From contig JAGCUR010000014.1 of NCBI GenBank assembly GCA_017962745.1, positions 25,204 through 89,203 of the forward strand: 64,000 bases of DNA. Direction: 5' to 3'. Shown here one piece after another: positions 45,491 to 54,095 of this stretch. The position numbers and the translations under genes are program-made. Numbering within the stretch: position 1 is the first letter of the stretch; each line of letters starts with the position of its first letter. Under the pieces are notes generated by a model. That model was not told the origin of the DNA and searched no databases. It saw nothing but the letters and a program-made list of their open reading frames with translations. Origin of the DNA: Bacilli bacterium (GTDB taxonomy: Bacteria > Bacillota_I > Bacilli_A > ML615J-28 > CAG-698).

Positions 45491-45511
45491 TACCTACTAA
45501 AATAGTAGGTA
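45491..45511 (+). promoter_or_regulatory. Palindromic operator at the cysK start site
   Basis: TACCTACTA-AAA-TAGTAGGTA, perfect 9-bp arms, 5 bases after the -10 TACAAT. A candidate site for the Rrf2-type regulator encoded by the second gene of the operon. Confidence 0.6.
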
Positions 45512-45529
45512 GAAAAGAGGAAGACAAAA

Positions 45530-46459
45530 ATGTACTACAAAAATGCTTATGATCTAGTCGGAAATACTCCACTTTTAAAGCTAGAAAGAATAGAAAAAGA
45601 ATACGGCCTAAAAGCTAACTTGTTTGCAAAAGTTGAATACTTTAATCCTGCAGGTTCAGTTAAAGATAGAATTGCACTTTCAATGATTAATGATGCTGAG
45701 GAAAAAGGCTTATTAAAAGAAGGCTTTACGATTATAGAACCTACTTCTGGTAATACTGGTATAGGTATTGCATCAATTGCCACAATGAAAGGTTATAAAG
45801 TTATTCTTACAATGCCTGAAAGTATGTCACTTGAAAGAAGAAAAATTTTAAAAGCATATGGAGCCAATTTAGTGTTAACAGAAGCATCCAAGGGTATGAA
45901 AGGTGCTATTGCAAAAGCTGAAGAATTACAAAAAGAGATTCCTGATTCAATTATATTGGGCCAATTTGTAAACCCAGCTAACCCGAAAATACATTATGAA
46001 ACAACAGGCCCAGAAATATATAAAGATTTAGACGGAAATGTTGATTTCTTTGTAGCAGGGGTTGGAACTGGTGGAACAATTACGGGAGTTGGTAAATATT
46101 TAAAAGAACAAAATAAGAATATTAAAGTTGTAGCAGTGGAACCAGAGACATCACCAGTACTGTCTGAAGGAAGAAGTGGATCACATATGATTCAAGGAAT
46201 AGGAGCTGGATTTGTTCCCGATACACTTGATACAAAAGTATACGATAAAGTAATCCCCGTAGCTAATGAAGATGCATTTAAATATGGAAGGATTATTGGC
46301 AAAACTGAAGGTATACTAGTTGGAATTTCAAGTGGAGCTGCTTTATTTGCTGCCATAAAAATAGCATTAAGAAAAGAAAACGAAGGTAAAAATATAGTTG
46401 TATTATTGCCTGATTCTGGTGATAGATATCTATCTACTAAATTATTTGAAGAGGAATAA
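45530..46459 (+). CDS. cysK: Cysteine synthase (O-acetylserine sulfhydrylase)
   Basis: It joins O-acetylserine with sulfide to give cysteine, a PLP enzyme of the cytosol. The 309 residues show NPAGSVKDRIA (PLP lysine in the usual SVKDR), EPTSGNTGIGIA, GTGGTITG and PDSGDRYLS, all CysK signatures. It is complete. It heads an operon with an IscR-like regulator (2 bases later) and a TtcA-like protein, under a promoter with repeat-type -35 and a palindromic operator. An amino-acid gene inside a defence island is unusual; the whole trio sits between two scars as one cassette. Confidence 0.95.
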   Translation: MYYKNAYDLVGNTPLLKLERIEKEYGLKANLFAKVEYFNPAGSVKDRIALSMINDAEEKGLLKEGFTIIEPTSGNTGIGIASIATMKGYKVILTMPESMSLERRKILKAYGANLVLTEASKGMKGAIAKAEELQKEIPDSIILGQFVNPANPKIHYETTGPEIYKDLDGNVDFFVAGVGTGGTITGVGKYLKEQNKNIKVVAVEPETSPVLSEGRSGSHMIQGIGAGFVPDTLDTKVYDKVIPVANEDAFKYGRIIGKTEGILVGISSGAALFAAIKIALRKENEGKNIVVLLPDSGDRYLSTKLFEEE

Positions 46460-46461
46460 AA

Positions 46462-46893
46462 ATGAAAATATCAACAAGAGGCAGATATGCTATAAGGGTT
46501 ATGGTAAATCTAGCGATGCACTCTAAAGATAATTTTATTCCTCTTAAAGAAATAGCTGATGAAGAAGAAATATCTTTTAAATATATTGAGAACATAATGA
46601 CTTTATTAGCGAAAAATAATTTGGTCATTGGCAAAAATGGCAAAAATGGTGGGTATAAGCTATCAAAAAATGCAAAAGATTACACAATTGGTGAAATCTT
46701 ATCAGTGACAGAAAACGAACTAGCAATAGTAAGTTGCTTAGATTGTAAAGAAGTTTGTTCAAGGCAAGACCATTGTAAAGTAAAACCGATGTGGAAAAAA
46801 TTAAATAATATGATTATTGATTATTTTAACTCCGTTAGTTTGCTTAGTTTACTTTCAAACAATCAAGAGTTTAGTTATGGTGAAGGTATATAA
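46462..46893 (+). CDS. Rrf2-family regulator (IscR/CymR-like) with cysteine cluster
   Basis: 143 residues. MKISTRGRYAIRVMVNLA is the Rrf2 start, followed by a winged HTH (KYIENIMTLLAKNNLV, GKNGGYKLSK) and a C-terminal cluster CLDCKEVCSRQDHC, spaced like an Fe-S or thiol-sensing site. It follows cysK by 2 bases, so it probably senses sulfur or iron-sulfur status and controls the cysK operon through the palindrome at 45491. CymR itself lacks this cysteine cluster, so IscR-like sensing is more likely. Confidence 0.88.
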   Translation: MKISTRGRYAIRVMVNLAMHSKDNFIPLKEIADEEEISFKYIENIMTLLAKNNLVIGKNGKNGGYKLSKNAKDYTIGEILSVTENELAIVSCLDCKEVCSRQDHCKVKPMWKKLNNMIIDYFNSVSLLSLLSNNQEFSYGEGI

Positions 46894-46957
46894 ACCTTAA
46901 TTATAGAATATTTTTAGTTTCTTTAGGCTTCTATTTGCAAAAAGCATGGAGATTATT

Positions 46958-47818
46958 ATGGGTAAAAGAGAGTTAACATGGCAAGAAGAAATTGAAAGAT
47001 CCATCATTACTACCTATAGGTCGAAATTATGGACGCCATTTATTGATGCAATAAAAGAGTACGAGTTATTAAAACCAGGCGATGTCGTTTGCGTTTGCAT
47101 ATCTGGTGGTAAAGATTCAATGTTAATGGCAAAACTCTTTCAAGAACTTAAGAGACATTCTGATTTTAACTTTGAAGTTAAGTATTTAGTCATGAATCCA
47201 GGATATAATGAGGCCAATCTAAAGCATGTAAAGAATAACCTAGAAATTCTAGGAATACCTGCTTTGATAATAGATACTGATATCTTTGATATTGCTAATT
47301 CGCAGAATAAAAATATGTGTTACTTGTGTGCTAAAATGCGAAGAGGAGCCTTATATAGTCTTGCTCAAAAGATGGGGTGTAATAAAATTGCCTTAGGCCA
47401 CCATTTTGATGATGTGATTGAGACTACATTAATGAATATGCTTAATGCAGGTTCTTTTCAAACTATGTTACCCAAGCTTCATAGCGATAATTACGAAAAC
47501 ATGGAATTAATTAGGCCTATGTATTTAATTAGAGAAAATAATATTAAAAACTGGGCTAAACATAATAATTTGCGTTTTATAATGTGCGCATGTAGGTTTA
47601 CAGAAGCGTGCTCAGTTGATAATGAGATTAATCTTAGTCAACGATCATTAACTAAAAAACTGATTCAGGAATTAAAAAAAGGATATAATTCGAATGTAGA
47701 AAAAAACATCTTTTCAGCTGCTTCAAACGTTAATATGAATATGATTTTAGGCTATAAAAAAGGCAATATGAAATATACATTCTTAGATGACTATGGAGGA
47801 AAAGAACCTAATTCTTAA
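46958..47818 (+). CDS. TtcA-like PP-loop ATPase (tRNA thiolation-like)
   Basis: 286 residues of the ATP-pyrophosphatase superfamily. The PP-loop is VCVCISGGKDSM; a CYLCAKMRRG pair and a CACRF cysteine region match the Fe-S-binding cysteines of TtcA-type enzymes, and LGHHFDDVIETTLMN is the usual nucleotide-contact motif. TtcA thiolates C32 of some tRNAs, but related proteins have other sulfur roles. A longer reading from 46946 contains the ribosome-binding site, so the ATG at 46958 (GGAG upstream) is preferred. Third gene of the sulfur operon. Confidence 0.82.
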   Translation: MGKRELTWQEEIERSIITTYRSKLWTPFIDAIKEYELLKPGDVVCVCISGGKDSMLMAKLFQELKRHSDFNFEVKYLVMNPGYNEANLKHVKNNLEILGIPALIIDTDIFDIANSQNKNMCYLCAKMRRGALYSLAQKMGCNKIALGHHFDDVIETTLMNMLNAGSFQTMLPKLHSDNYENMELIRPMYLIRENNIKNWAKHNNLRFIMCACRFTEACSVDNEINLSQRSLTKKLIQELKKGYNSNVEKNIFSAASNVNMNMILGYKKGNMKYTFLDDYGGKEPNS

Positions 47819-47862
47819 AATACTATCTAAAATGATAAATTTCTATTCCCTACGAAAGCGGT

Positions 47863-47955
47863 CCGCCATATGCAATGGTATTCGAACAAATTATTGGATC
47901 GAATTCAAATAAATAAAGAAAAACTATCGCATTGTTATGAGGTAGTTTTTCTATT
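47863..47955 (+). repeat. Scar 5: CCGCCATA core with TTCGAAC and terminator
   Basis: GCGGTCCGCCATA, then TTCGAAC...GATCGAATTC, then a terminator AGAAAAACTA / TAGTTTTTCT (47917-47926 and 47943-47952). Confidence 0.6.
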
Positions 47956-48175
47956 TATGGTATAATGAAATGTAAGTAATAGTTTTTATTACTTATTTTT
48001 CAAAAAAAGTGTGATATTTTCGAGATATGGTATTGATATTCATGATCATGGAAGAGGTTCAAATGATGATATGATGTTAAAGATAAAAGATGGTATTTAA
48101 AAAAAGCAAAACACAAAAAAATGCCTTACATGATCTAATGATTAATTTGAAAAAACTAAAAGGAGAGTACTAATT
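47956..48175 (+). promoter_or_regulatory. Promoter, short hairpin and coding remnant before the membrane gene
   Basis: An extended -10 TGGTATAAT (47958-47966) is followed 7 bases later by a hairpin AAGTAATA/TATTACTT (47974-47981 and 47987-47994) with a T run, which would stop short transcripts. After it a 25-codon remnant reads GIDIHDHGRGSNDD...IKDGI and stops at 48100; no family recognised. AAAGGAGAG precedes the gene at 48176. Confidence 0.45.
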
Positions 48176-48889
48176 ATGAATAATAAACACAAAGCCATTT
48201 CAATAATGCTATTCATTTTATCAATTGTATCTATTGCATTAGGATTATTATTAATAGCGATACTAAACTTATTTCAACCAGTTGTGTACTTTTCTGCATA
48301 CTTTGTAGAGCATTCATGGATTATGTTTTTCTTTCTAATAGCACCTGTCATCACAGCTTTTTATGGTATTAAAATGCATAAGCTAGAAGAAAGATGGATG
48401 AAGAATATAATAGCAGGCGGTTTATCTGCTGTTATTATAATCCTTCTTGGCTGCTTTTTCCTGTTTGGATTTAAGGTAAGCCATGATTGGTCTTATATTG
48501 AAGATACATGGGCTAATAGATGGTTCTCAAGTTGTAAAGGAGAAGTAGTTAGCGGACCAATTTATAATGATGAAATTAAAATATCAAAAATAAAACTTAT
48601 TGATGATGGTAGTAAGGAACTTCAATATGCACATGTAACTGCAGGTGCAAAAGGGATGAAAACTGATGAATTTGATTTTGGTAGATTTAGAACAGTTGCA
48701 AAATATAAATATATGTTTGCTGGAGCTGATCGTTATATTTTAATGGAGCGCGAGGGAGATGTTTTTATAAATACCAGTAATGATTGGGGAAAAGATGTTT
48801 GCGAAGAAGAAGGGAAAATATATTATTTCTATGCATATAATCTTGATACAAATGAAATTATTATGATTGAATTTGTTGGAAAAAAATGA
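48176..48889 (+). CDS. Hypothetical membrane protein
   Basis: 237 residues. About three membrane segments lie in the first 100 residues (8-32, 47-63, 77-98) and a soluble domain follows. I do not recognise the family. AAAGGAG supports the ATG. It is the only gene of its cassette (scar 5 to scar 6). A hairpin ACTATTA...TTAATAGT with eight T follows at about 48909-48960. Confidence 0.6.
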   Translation: MNNKHKAISIMLFILSIVSIALGLLLIAILNLFQPVVYFSAYFVEHSWIMFFFLIAPVITAFYGIKMHKLEERWMKNIIAGGLSAVIIILLGCFFLFGFKVSHDWSYIEDTWANRWFSSCKGEVVSGPIYNDEIKISKIKLIDDGSKELQYAHVTAGAKGMKTDEFDFGRFRTVAKYKYMFAGADRYILMEREGDVFINTSNDWGKDVCEEEGKIYYFYAYNLDTNEIIMIEFVGKK

Positions 48890-49104
48890 CACATCTCAAT
48901 TGAAATGATAAACTATTAGTAGACACTAAAAGTACATTGGTGCTTATTAATAGTTTTTTTTCAAAAATGTTGCAAAATGCATTGGAAAACGGGAAAACAT
49001 AGTAACTACCGTTTGTGTTGAACATCAATGGTTAGCTGCTTGAATTATACATGTATCAGTAACATGATTATGAAATGTTCACATATTATGTTTGAAAATG
49101 GTGC

Positions 49105-49236
49105 TAAGGGTTCGTCCAGCCAACACAATGACCCGCCATCTCAAATCGTATTCGAACCCCAACTATTTCTAGATAGTTTTTGGTGTTCGGTTACTATATG
49201 CAAAAGAGGTTAGAATGGATCTGACCTCTTTTTTGC
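49105..49236 (+). repeat. Scar 6: GTTCGTCCAGCC / CCGCCAT core, GAAC hairpin, terminator
   Basis: GCTAAGGGTTCGTCCAGCCAA...CCCGCCATC, then CGAACCCCAACTAT/ATAGTT...GTTCG, then a terminator AAAAGAGGTTAGA / TCTGACCTCTTTT with one wobble (49202-49232). Confidence 0.75.
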
Positions 49237-49291
49237 GTTTAATAATAGTTTGATATATCAACATAGATATGAGTTTTATGTGGAAATAGTT

Positions 49292-49371
49292 CGCACTTTT
49301 TCCTAATAAAGCGCTAAAATGTCTTGCACTTTTTCCCGTTTCTTTGCAATAAATGCTTGCACTTTTTCCCA
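49292..49371 (+). repeat. Three GCACTTTTTCC promoter repeats, 33-bp period
   Basis: Words start at 49292, 49325 and 49358, exactly 33 bases apart. The last supplies -35 TTGCAC (49357-49362) with -10 TACAAT (49380-49385) 17 bases later. Candidate operator for the DUF4143 gene at 49409. Confidence 0.75.
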
Positions 49372-49408
49372 AAAAGTAATACAATTTAACTGAAAAAGGG
49401 AGGCATTT

Positions 49409-50791
49409 ATGCTAAATCGTAAAATTGAAAAATATTTTGATGCATGGCTGAAACAAAGAAATACAGCTCTTTTAATCAAAGGTGCAAGACAGGTTGGAAA
49501 AACATATTCGATAAATAATTTTATCGACTCAAACTTTAAGCACAAAATTGTCATAGATTTTGCGCAAAGAATGGATTTGGTTGATGCGTTTGCACAAATT
49601 AAAAATTATGAACAATTGTTAATTCGTTTATCCGCAATAGATGGTCCTAATCTTGTGCCAAAGGAAACAGTAATCTTTTTTGATGAAATACAAGTTCTTT
49701 ATAAAAGACGTGAAGAACTAGCAAAAAAGAACATGCTTGATGAAACTTCACAAGATCTAATCACTGCAATCAAACCTTTGGTAATTGAAGGGTCATACAG
49801 ATATATATTGAGCGGTTCGCTTCTAGGGGTGACATTGAATAATGTTGTTTTAAATCCAACAGGATATTTAGATATAAAACAAATGTATCCATTGGATTTT
49901 GAAGAATACTTATTAGCAAAAAGAGTTGGAGAAAATGTCATCGATTATCTTAGAAAATGCTTTTTAGAAAAGAAAAGCGTTGATGAAGAAATACATAAAA
50001 TAATTCTCAATCATTTTAAAGAGTATGTGTTAATAGGTGGAATGCCACAAGCTGTATCTGATTTTATTAATACCAAAAATTTATATACTGTCGAGCAAAC
50101 TCAAACGCAAATTATCGATCAGTATACTATTGATATAACGAAATACATAGATGAAGAAGTAAAAAAACTTAGAGTCAGAGAAATATATAAAGCAATACCA
50201 TCAGAACTTAATAGCAAAAATAAAAGGTTTATGTCATCTCACATATTAACAAAAAGCGAACTAAATAGGCTGAATCTTATTGATGAATATTTATGGCTAA
50301 CAAATGCAGGTATTGCAATACCAGTTTTTAATGTATCTGCAATTGAATCCCCATTAGCAATTTCCATTGAAAGAAAGACATTAAAACTATTTGTTAACGA
50401 TATAGGTTTGCTTGACACAATGCTATTAGCTACTGGAATACGAGAAAGAATGTTAAATAATGATAAGGTAATTAATTATGGCGCTCCATATGAGAACGTA
50501 TGTGCTCAAGAATTACTAACACATGGATTTAATGAAAAACTTTATTATTATAATTCTAAAAAGCATGGAGAAATTGATTTTGTTATAGAATACAATAACG
50601 AAGTACTACCAATAGAGATAAAATCTGGAAAAGCAGATGAAGCAAACGTTTATAATCATTCGGCTTTAAATAATGCATTACGCATTTATGACATAAAAGA
50701 AGCATATGTGTTTGGCGAAACAAACTATTTTAAAGAAAATGATAGGATTCATCAATTCCCAATATATATGATATCGTTTATAAATAATTAA
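49409..50791 (+). CDS. DUF4143/AAA_14 ATPase
   Basis: 460 residues, complete. Walker A GARQVGKT (25-32), Walker B VIFFDEIQ, LSGSLLG, YPLDFEEYLL and VLIGGMPQAV, then a C-terminal DUF4143 domain with GEIDFVIEYNNEVLPIEIKSG, the D...ExK pattern of a PD-(D/E)XK fold. AGGGAGGC precedes the ATG. It differs clearly from the one at 43660 and the one at 52783, so these are independent arrivals. A small membrane gene follows 79 bases later. Confidence 0.9.
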   Translation: MLNRKIEKYFDAWLKQRNTALLIKGARQVGKTYSINNFIDSNFKHKIVIDFAQRMDLVDAFAQIKNYEQLLIRLSAIDGPNLVPKETVIFFDEIQVLYKRREELAKKNMLDETSQDLITAIKPLVIEGSYRYILSGSLLGVTLNNVVLNPTGYLDIKQMYPLDFEEYLLAKRVGENVIDYLRKCFLEKKSVDEEIHKIILNHFKEYVLIGGMPQAVSDFINTKNLYTVEQTQTQIIDQYTIDITKYIDEEVKKLRVREIYKAIPSELNSKNKRFMSSHILTKSELNRLNLIDEYLWLTNAGIAIPVFNVSAIESPLAISIERKTLKLFVNDIGLLDTMLLATGIRERMLNNDKVINYGAPYENVCAQELLTHGFNEKLYYYNSKKHGEIDFVIEYNNEVLPIEIKSGKADEANVYNHSALNNALRIYDIKEAYVFGETNYFKENDRIHQFPIYMISFINN

Positions 50792-50870
50792 TAAATAAAC
50801 AATAATTATTTAATTAAATGTAAATTTGTCTATTCATAATCAAGGAAAAACATTTTTAAGGAGAACTAAA

Positions 50871-51284
50871 ATGACAGTTGAAAAATTAAAAAAGAAAAGA
50901 ACCATAAGACGAATTATAGAAATTGGTATTGCGGCTATATTTTTAACTTGCGGAATAGTATTTAAAATAATCAAAGAAGAGCCAAGCGATTATATTGTAG
51001 CTTCAATTATAAGCATCTTTGTTTTCGTAATGACATTGATTATATTTGGCTTAGATTTATTATTTACAAGAATCTACTCTATAGATATAGATGGAGAGAC
51101 GATTATTATTTATAATAATCTTCTCATTTGGAAACTCATAGTGAATGGCGAAGAAAGTGATTCAACATTTATGAAATCATATATGGAAACTAGATTGAAA
51201 TCTGGAACAAAACTTACAGCATCATATCAGTTTTTTGCATCATTCCATATATCACTATCTGATGGGAGGACTATTGATTTATAA
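50871..51284 (+). CDS. Small two-segment membrane protein
   Basis: 137 residues. A basic N-terminus (KKKRTIRRI), two membrane segments at about 15-35 and 42-64, then a soluble tail that looks like a PH-like strand pattern (YSIDIDGETIIIYNN). I do not recognise the family. AAGGAG 8 bases before the ATG at 50871; the upstream reading from 50826 is not supported. It is the last gene before scar 7. Confidence 0.6.
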   Translation: MTVEKLKKKRTIRRIIEIGIAAIFLTCGIVFKIIKEEPSDYIVASIISIFVFVMTLIIFGLDLLFTRIYSIDIDGETIIIYNNLLIWKLIVNGEESDSTFMKSYMETRLKSGTKLTASYQFFASFHISLSDGRTIDL

Positions 51285-51313
51285 AGTATATTATTTCTAG
51301 TAAGACGTACAAT

Positions 51314-51452
51314 GGCTGGATTCGTCTAGCCAACACACTGCCCCGCCATTAGCAAACGTAGTTGAACACACCACACTATATGCTGGTTATGGTCGTTTGA
51401 TTCTACAAATAGATTTAGATTAGAACCGGAAGTATCCGGTTCTTTTCTTTTT
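51314..51452 (+). repeat. Scar 7: GGCTGGATTCGTCTAGCC hairpin, CCGCCATT core, terminator
   Basis: GGCTGGA-TTCG-TCTAGCC folds into a T-arm-like hairpin; CACACTGCCCCGCCATT follows, then AGCAAACGTAGTTGAA..., then a terminator AGAACCGGA/TCCGGTTCT. From GCCATT onwards it matches the scar at 18909-19017. Confidence 0.75.
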
Positions 51453-51494
51453 ATCAAAAATGAAAAATAGTGAAAAAATAGTGAAATTTTAATG

Positions 51495-51516
51495 AAAATG
51501 TGGTATAATGGTATAG
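51495..51516 (+). promoter_or_regulatory. Fic gene promoter (same word as ABC operon promoter)
   Basis: TGGTATAAT extended -10 (51501-51509). The surrounding 22 bases equal 6596-6617 exactly. Confidence 0.65.
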
Positions 51517-51530
51517 AGTGATAAGATAAT

Positions 51531-52586
51531 ATGATTAAAGTAATATTAAATAACGAGTTGGTAAACTCTCTAATTGCCATTGAAAAGAATAGAACTATTT
51601 TAGAAAACACTAAAGTCCCTGTAGAGTTATCAAATAAGTTTAGAAAAAATACAAGAAAAAGAAGTTCATATGCATCAAATGCTATAGAAGGTAATCCGCT
51701 TTCGTACGAGCAAGCAGAAGAGGCTATTGATAGTAAAAATAGACATTTTCTAAAACCAGAACAGGAAGTTAGGAATTACTACTTAGCACTAGAGTTATTG
51801 TCAAAAAAACTCGAGAACAAAGTACCTTTTTCGATTGAATTATTACTAGAAGTTCAAAAGCAAATAGTAATGGGTGAATCTAAAGAAAAGATAGGATTAA
51901 GGGGGGCTATGCCTCCAGGAGTTATATTTGCGGTTTATGATATTAAAACGCATATGCCAGAATATATACCTCCTGAATATTCTGACGTTCCTAAACTCTT
52001 AAAAGAATTAGAGGAGTATATTAATAATTCCGATGATCATCCTATTATCAAGGCTGCAATTGTGCATTATCAATTAGTTACTATTCATCCATTTGAAGAT
52101 GGAAATGGAAGAACTGCTAGGATAATGTCTAATTATGTTCTATCTTATTATGGATATGGGTTTAAAGAAATAGGATCATTAGAAGAATATTTTTCATATG
52201 ATTTAGAAGAGTATTATTCATCACTTCAAATGGGACTTCCAGTTTTGTATTATGATGGAAGAGATAATCCGCCTCATCCAGAAATATGGATTAATTATTT
52301 TATTAAAGTGTTCAGTTTATATGCTGCTAAAGTTACCAATATAGCTACACATGCTGTCAATAACAATGAGAAAGAAAGAATAAACCATTTATCAATCAAA
52401 GCCAAGAAGTTATTAAGTTATTTAAAAGAGGAGAGGTTAGTAGTATTTACTCCGATAGAAGTAGCTAGTGTTTTCAAAGTATCAAATAGAACTATCATAA
52501 ATTGGTGTGTTGAACTATGTGAAAATGGTTATTTAAAACCAAATATTGTTAATAAAAGAATAAGAACATATTCTTTGTTAGATTAA
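51531..52586 (+). CDS. Fic family protein
   Basis: 351 residues. The Fic motif HPFEDGNGRT (H186) is intact, so AMP-transfer or related activity is likely. The N-terminal 95 residues hold a Fic_N-like region with YASNAIEGNPLSYEQA, and the S/T-x-x-x-E-G-N pattern (SNAIEGN) is the inhibitory helix found in self-regulated Fic proteins; the C-terminus has an HTH (TPIEVASVFKVSNRTIINW). The ribosome-binding site is weak. The cassette holds only this gene. Confidence 0.9.
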   Translation: MIKVILNNELVNSLIAIEKNRTILENTKVPVELSNKFRKNTRKRSSYASNAIEGNPLSYEQAEEAIDSKNRHFLKPEQEVRNYYLALELLSKKLENKVPFSIELLLEVQKQIVMGESKEKIGLRGAMPPGVIFAVYDIKTHMPEYIPPEYSDVPKLLKELEEYINNSDDHPIIKAAIVHYQLVTIHPFEDGNGRTARIMSNYVLSYYGYGFKEIGSLEEYFSYDLEEYYSSLQMGLPVLYYDGRDNPPHPEIWINYFIKVFSLYAAKVTNIATHAVNNNEKERINHLSIKAKKLLSYLKEERLVVFTPIEVASVFKVSNRTIINWCVELCENGYLKPNIVNKRIRTYSLLD

Positions 52587-52602
52587 CAATATGTAATGAT
52601 GA

Positions 52603-52719
52603 TGGTAGAGTTCGTCCAGCCACCACACTGCCCCGCCATTGTAACTGCCAAGTGAACTGCTTTTGAGTTTGCTTGATTAATAAATATAAAGAAGATCAGA
52701 AAAATCTGGTCTTTTTTTA
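52603..52719 (+). repeat. Scar 8: GTTCGTCCAGCC / CCGCCATT core, hairpin, terminator
   Basis: GGTAGAGTTCGTCCAGCCACCACACTGCCCCGCCATT (limits 52603-52640), then CAAGTGAAC...GCTTG, then a terminator AGATCAG/CTGGTCT with seven T. Confidence 0.7.
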
Positions 52720-52749
52720 TTGACAAAATGCAGTTTATTGACTATAATC
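52720..52749 (+). promoter_or_regulatory. Promoter of the third DUF4143 gene
   Basis: -35 TTGACA (52720-52725), 18-base spacer, -10 TATAAT (52744-52749). TTATTGAC occurs twice, 18 bases apart. No 33-base iterons here. Confidence 0.65.
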
Positions 52750-52782
52750 AAATTGAAATTGAAAATAGTCGGAGGATTTGAA

Positions 52783-54045
52783 ATGGAATATATTAATAGA
52801 GCGATTGAAGACGTATTAAAAAAGAGATTTGAATCAGCAAAATCTATAGCTATTACTGGAGCAAGGCAAGTTGGCAAAACAACTTTGACGAAGCATATAT
52901 ATCCAAGTGTAAGAAGAATCAATCTAAAAAATGTAGTTCTTTATAATAATGCTAAAGAAGATCCGCAAGGATTTTTAGAGAATTTTGAAAGACCATTATT
53001 TATTGATGAAGTTCAAAGAGCTCCCGAATTAATTGATGCTGCAAAAACTATTCTTGATGATGTAAGCGAAAGAAGTAACTATTTGTTTTCTGGATCACAA
53101 AAATGGGAATTAATGAAAGGTCTTTCTGAATCACTTGCTGGAATGGTTTCTATTCTAGAGTTAGGCAATTTATCGCTAAGAGAAATAAATCATATTTCAT
53201 TTAACAAAGCCTTTATTCCTAATATGGATTATATACAGAGTCGTGAAGCTGACATTAGAAAATATGAAAATCTCTGGTGCATAATTCATAAAGGTGGATA
53301 TCCAGAACTTTATGAAAATAATTTAAGAGAATGGGAGGATTTTTATTCTTCATATGTCAGTACATATATAGAACGAGATGTATATGAAATAACAAAAATT
53401 AAAGATTATAATATGTTCTATAGATTTATGGTATCTGTAGCTGCAAGGACTGGCAATATGCTTGATTATAGTAGTATAGCAAAAGATATTGGTGTTTCAG
53501 TAGAGACAATTAGGAACTGGATAGCTGTCTTAGAAAAAACTGATATTATTTATTTGCTACAACCATATTATAATTCTCATTTGAGTAGAGCAATCAAAAC
53601 TCCAAAAGTATATTTTAGAGATACAGGGCTAGCAGCATATTTAACTTCTTGGCTAACTCCAGAAACTTTAGAAAATGGAGCAATGAATGGCGCATTTTTT
53701 GAAACATTTGTTGTGAATGAAATCATTAAATCATATATAAATGAAGGAAAAAACTATAAGAATAGAATTTATTATTATCGTGGAAAAGATAAAGTAAAGA
53801 AAAAAGTAAATGGAAGCGATGAATTTGAAGAAAACGAAATTGATTTAATAATTGAGGAAAATGGGATTTTATGTCCAATTGAAATCAAAAAGACAACAAA
53901 TCCTAAACCAGATAATGCATCTGCATTTGATGTGCTAGATAAAGATGTTGATAAGAAAAGAGGAATGGGAGTAATAATTTGTAGAAGCGATTATAAATTA
54001 AAATTGAAAGATAATCTATATGCGTTGCCAATTGAGTACATTTAA
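52783..54045 (+). CDS. DUF4143/AAA_14 ATPase
   Basis: 420 residues, complete. Walker A GARQVGKT (26-33), Walker B LFIDEVQ, FSGSQKW, YVSTYIERDVYEITKIKD (the YIERD-type motif of the other DUF4143 branch) and a C-terminal domain with ENEIDLIIEENGILCPIEIK, a D...ExK pattern. It starts at the ATG after GGAGGATTTGAA. It belongs to the branch with the YIERD motif, whereas the two others lack it. Single-gene cassette. Confidence 0.9.
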   Translation: MEYINRAIEDVLKKRFESAKSIAITGARQVGKTTLTKHIYPSVRRINLKNVVLYNNAKEDPQGFLENFERPLFIDEVQRAPELIDAAKTILDDVSERSNYLFSGSQKWELMKGLSESLAGMVSILELGNLSLREINHISFNKAFIPNMDYIQSREADIRKYENLWCIIHKGGYPELYENNLREWEDFYSSYVSTYIERDVYEITKIKDYNMFYRFMVSVAARTGNMLDYSSIAKDIGVSVETIRNWIAVLEKTDIIYLLQPYYNSHLSRAIKTPKVYFRDTGLAAYLTSWLTPETLENGAMNGAFFETFVVNEIIKSYINEGKNYKNRIYYYRGKDKVKKKVNGSDEFEENEIDLIIEENGILCPIEIKKTTNPKPDNASAFDVLDKDVDKKRGMGVIICRSDYKLKLKDNLYALPIEYI

Positions 54046-54095
54046 TTGCATACTCTACATACTAGAACAATTAATTCGCTTGGTGCCTACGATGT

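Noticed and set aside
49028..49213. 61-codon frame across scar 6
   Set aside because: It runs through the CCGCCAT core and hairpin, has no ribosome-binding site and no family likeness.
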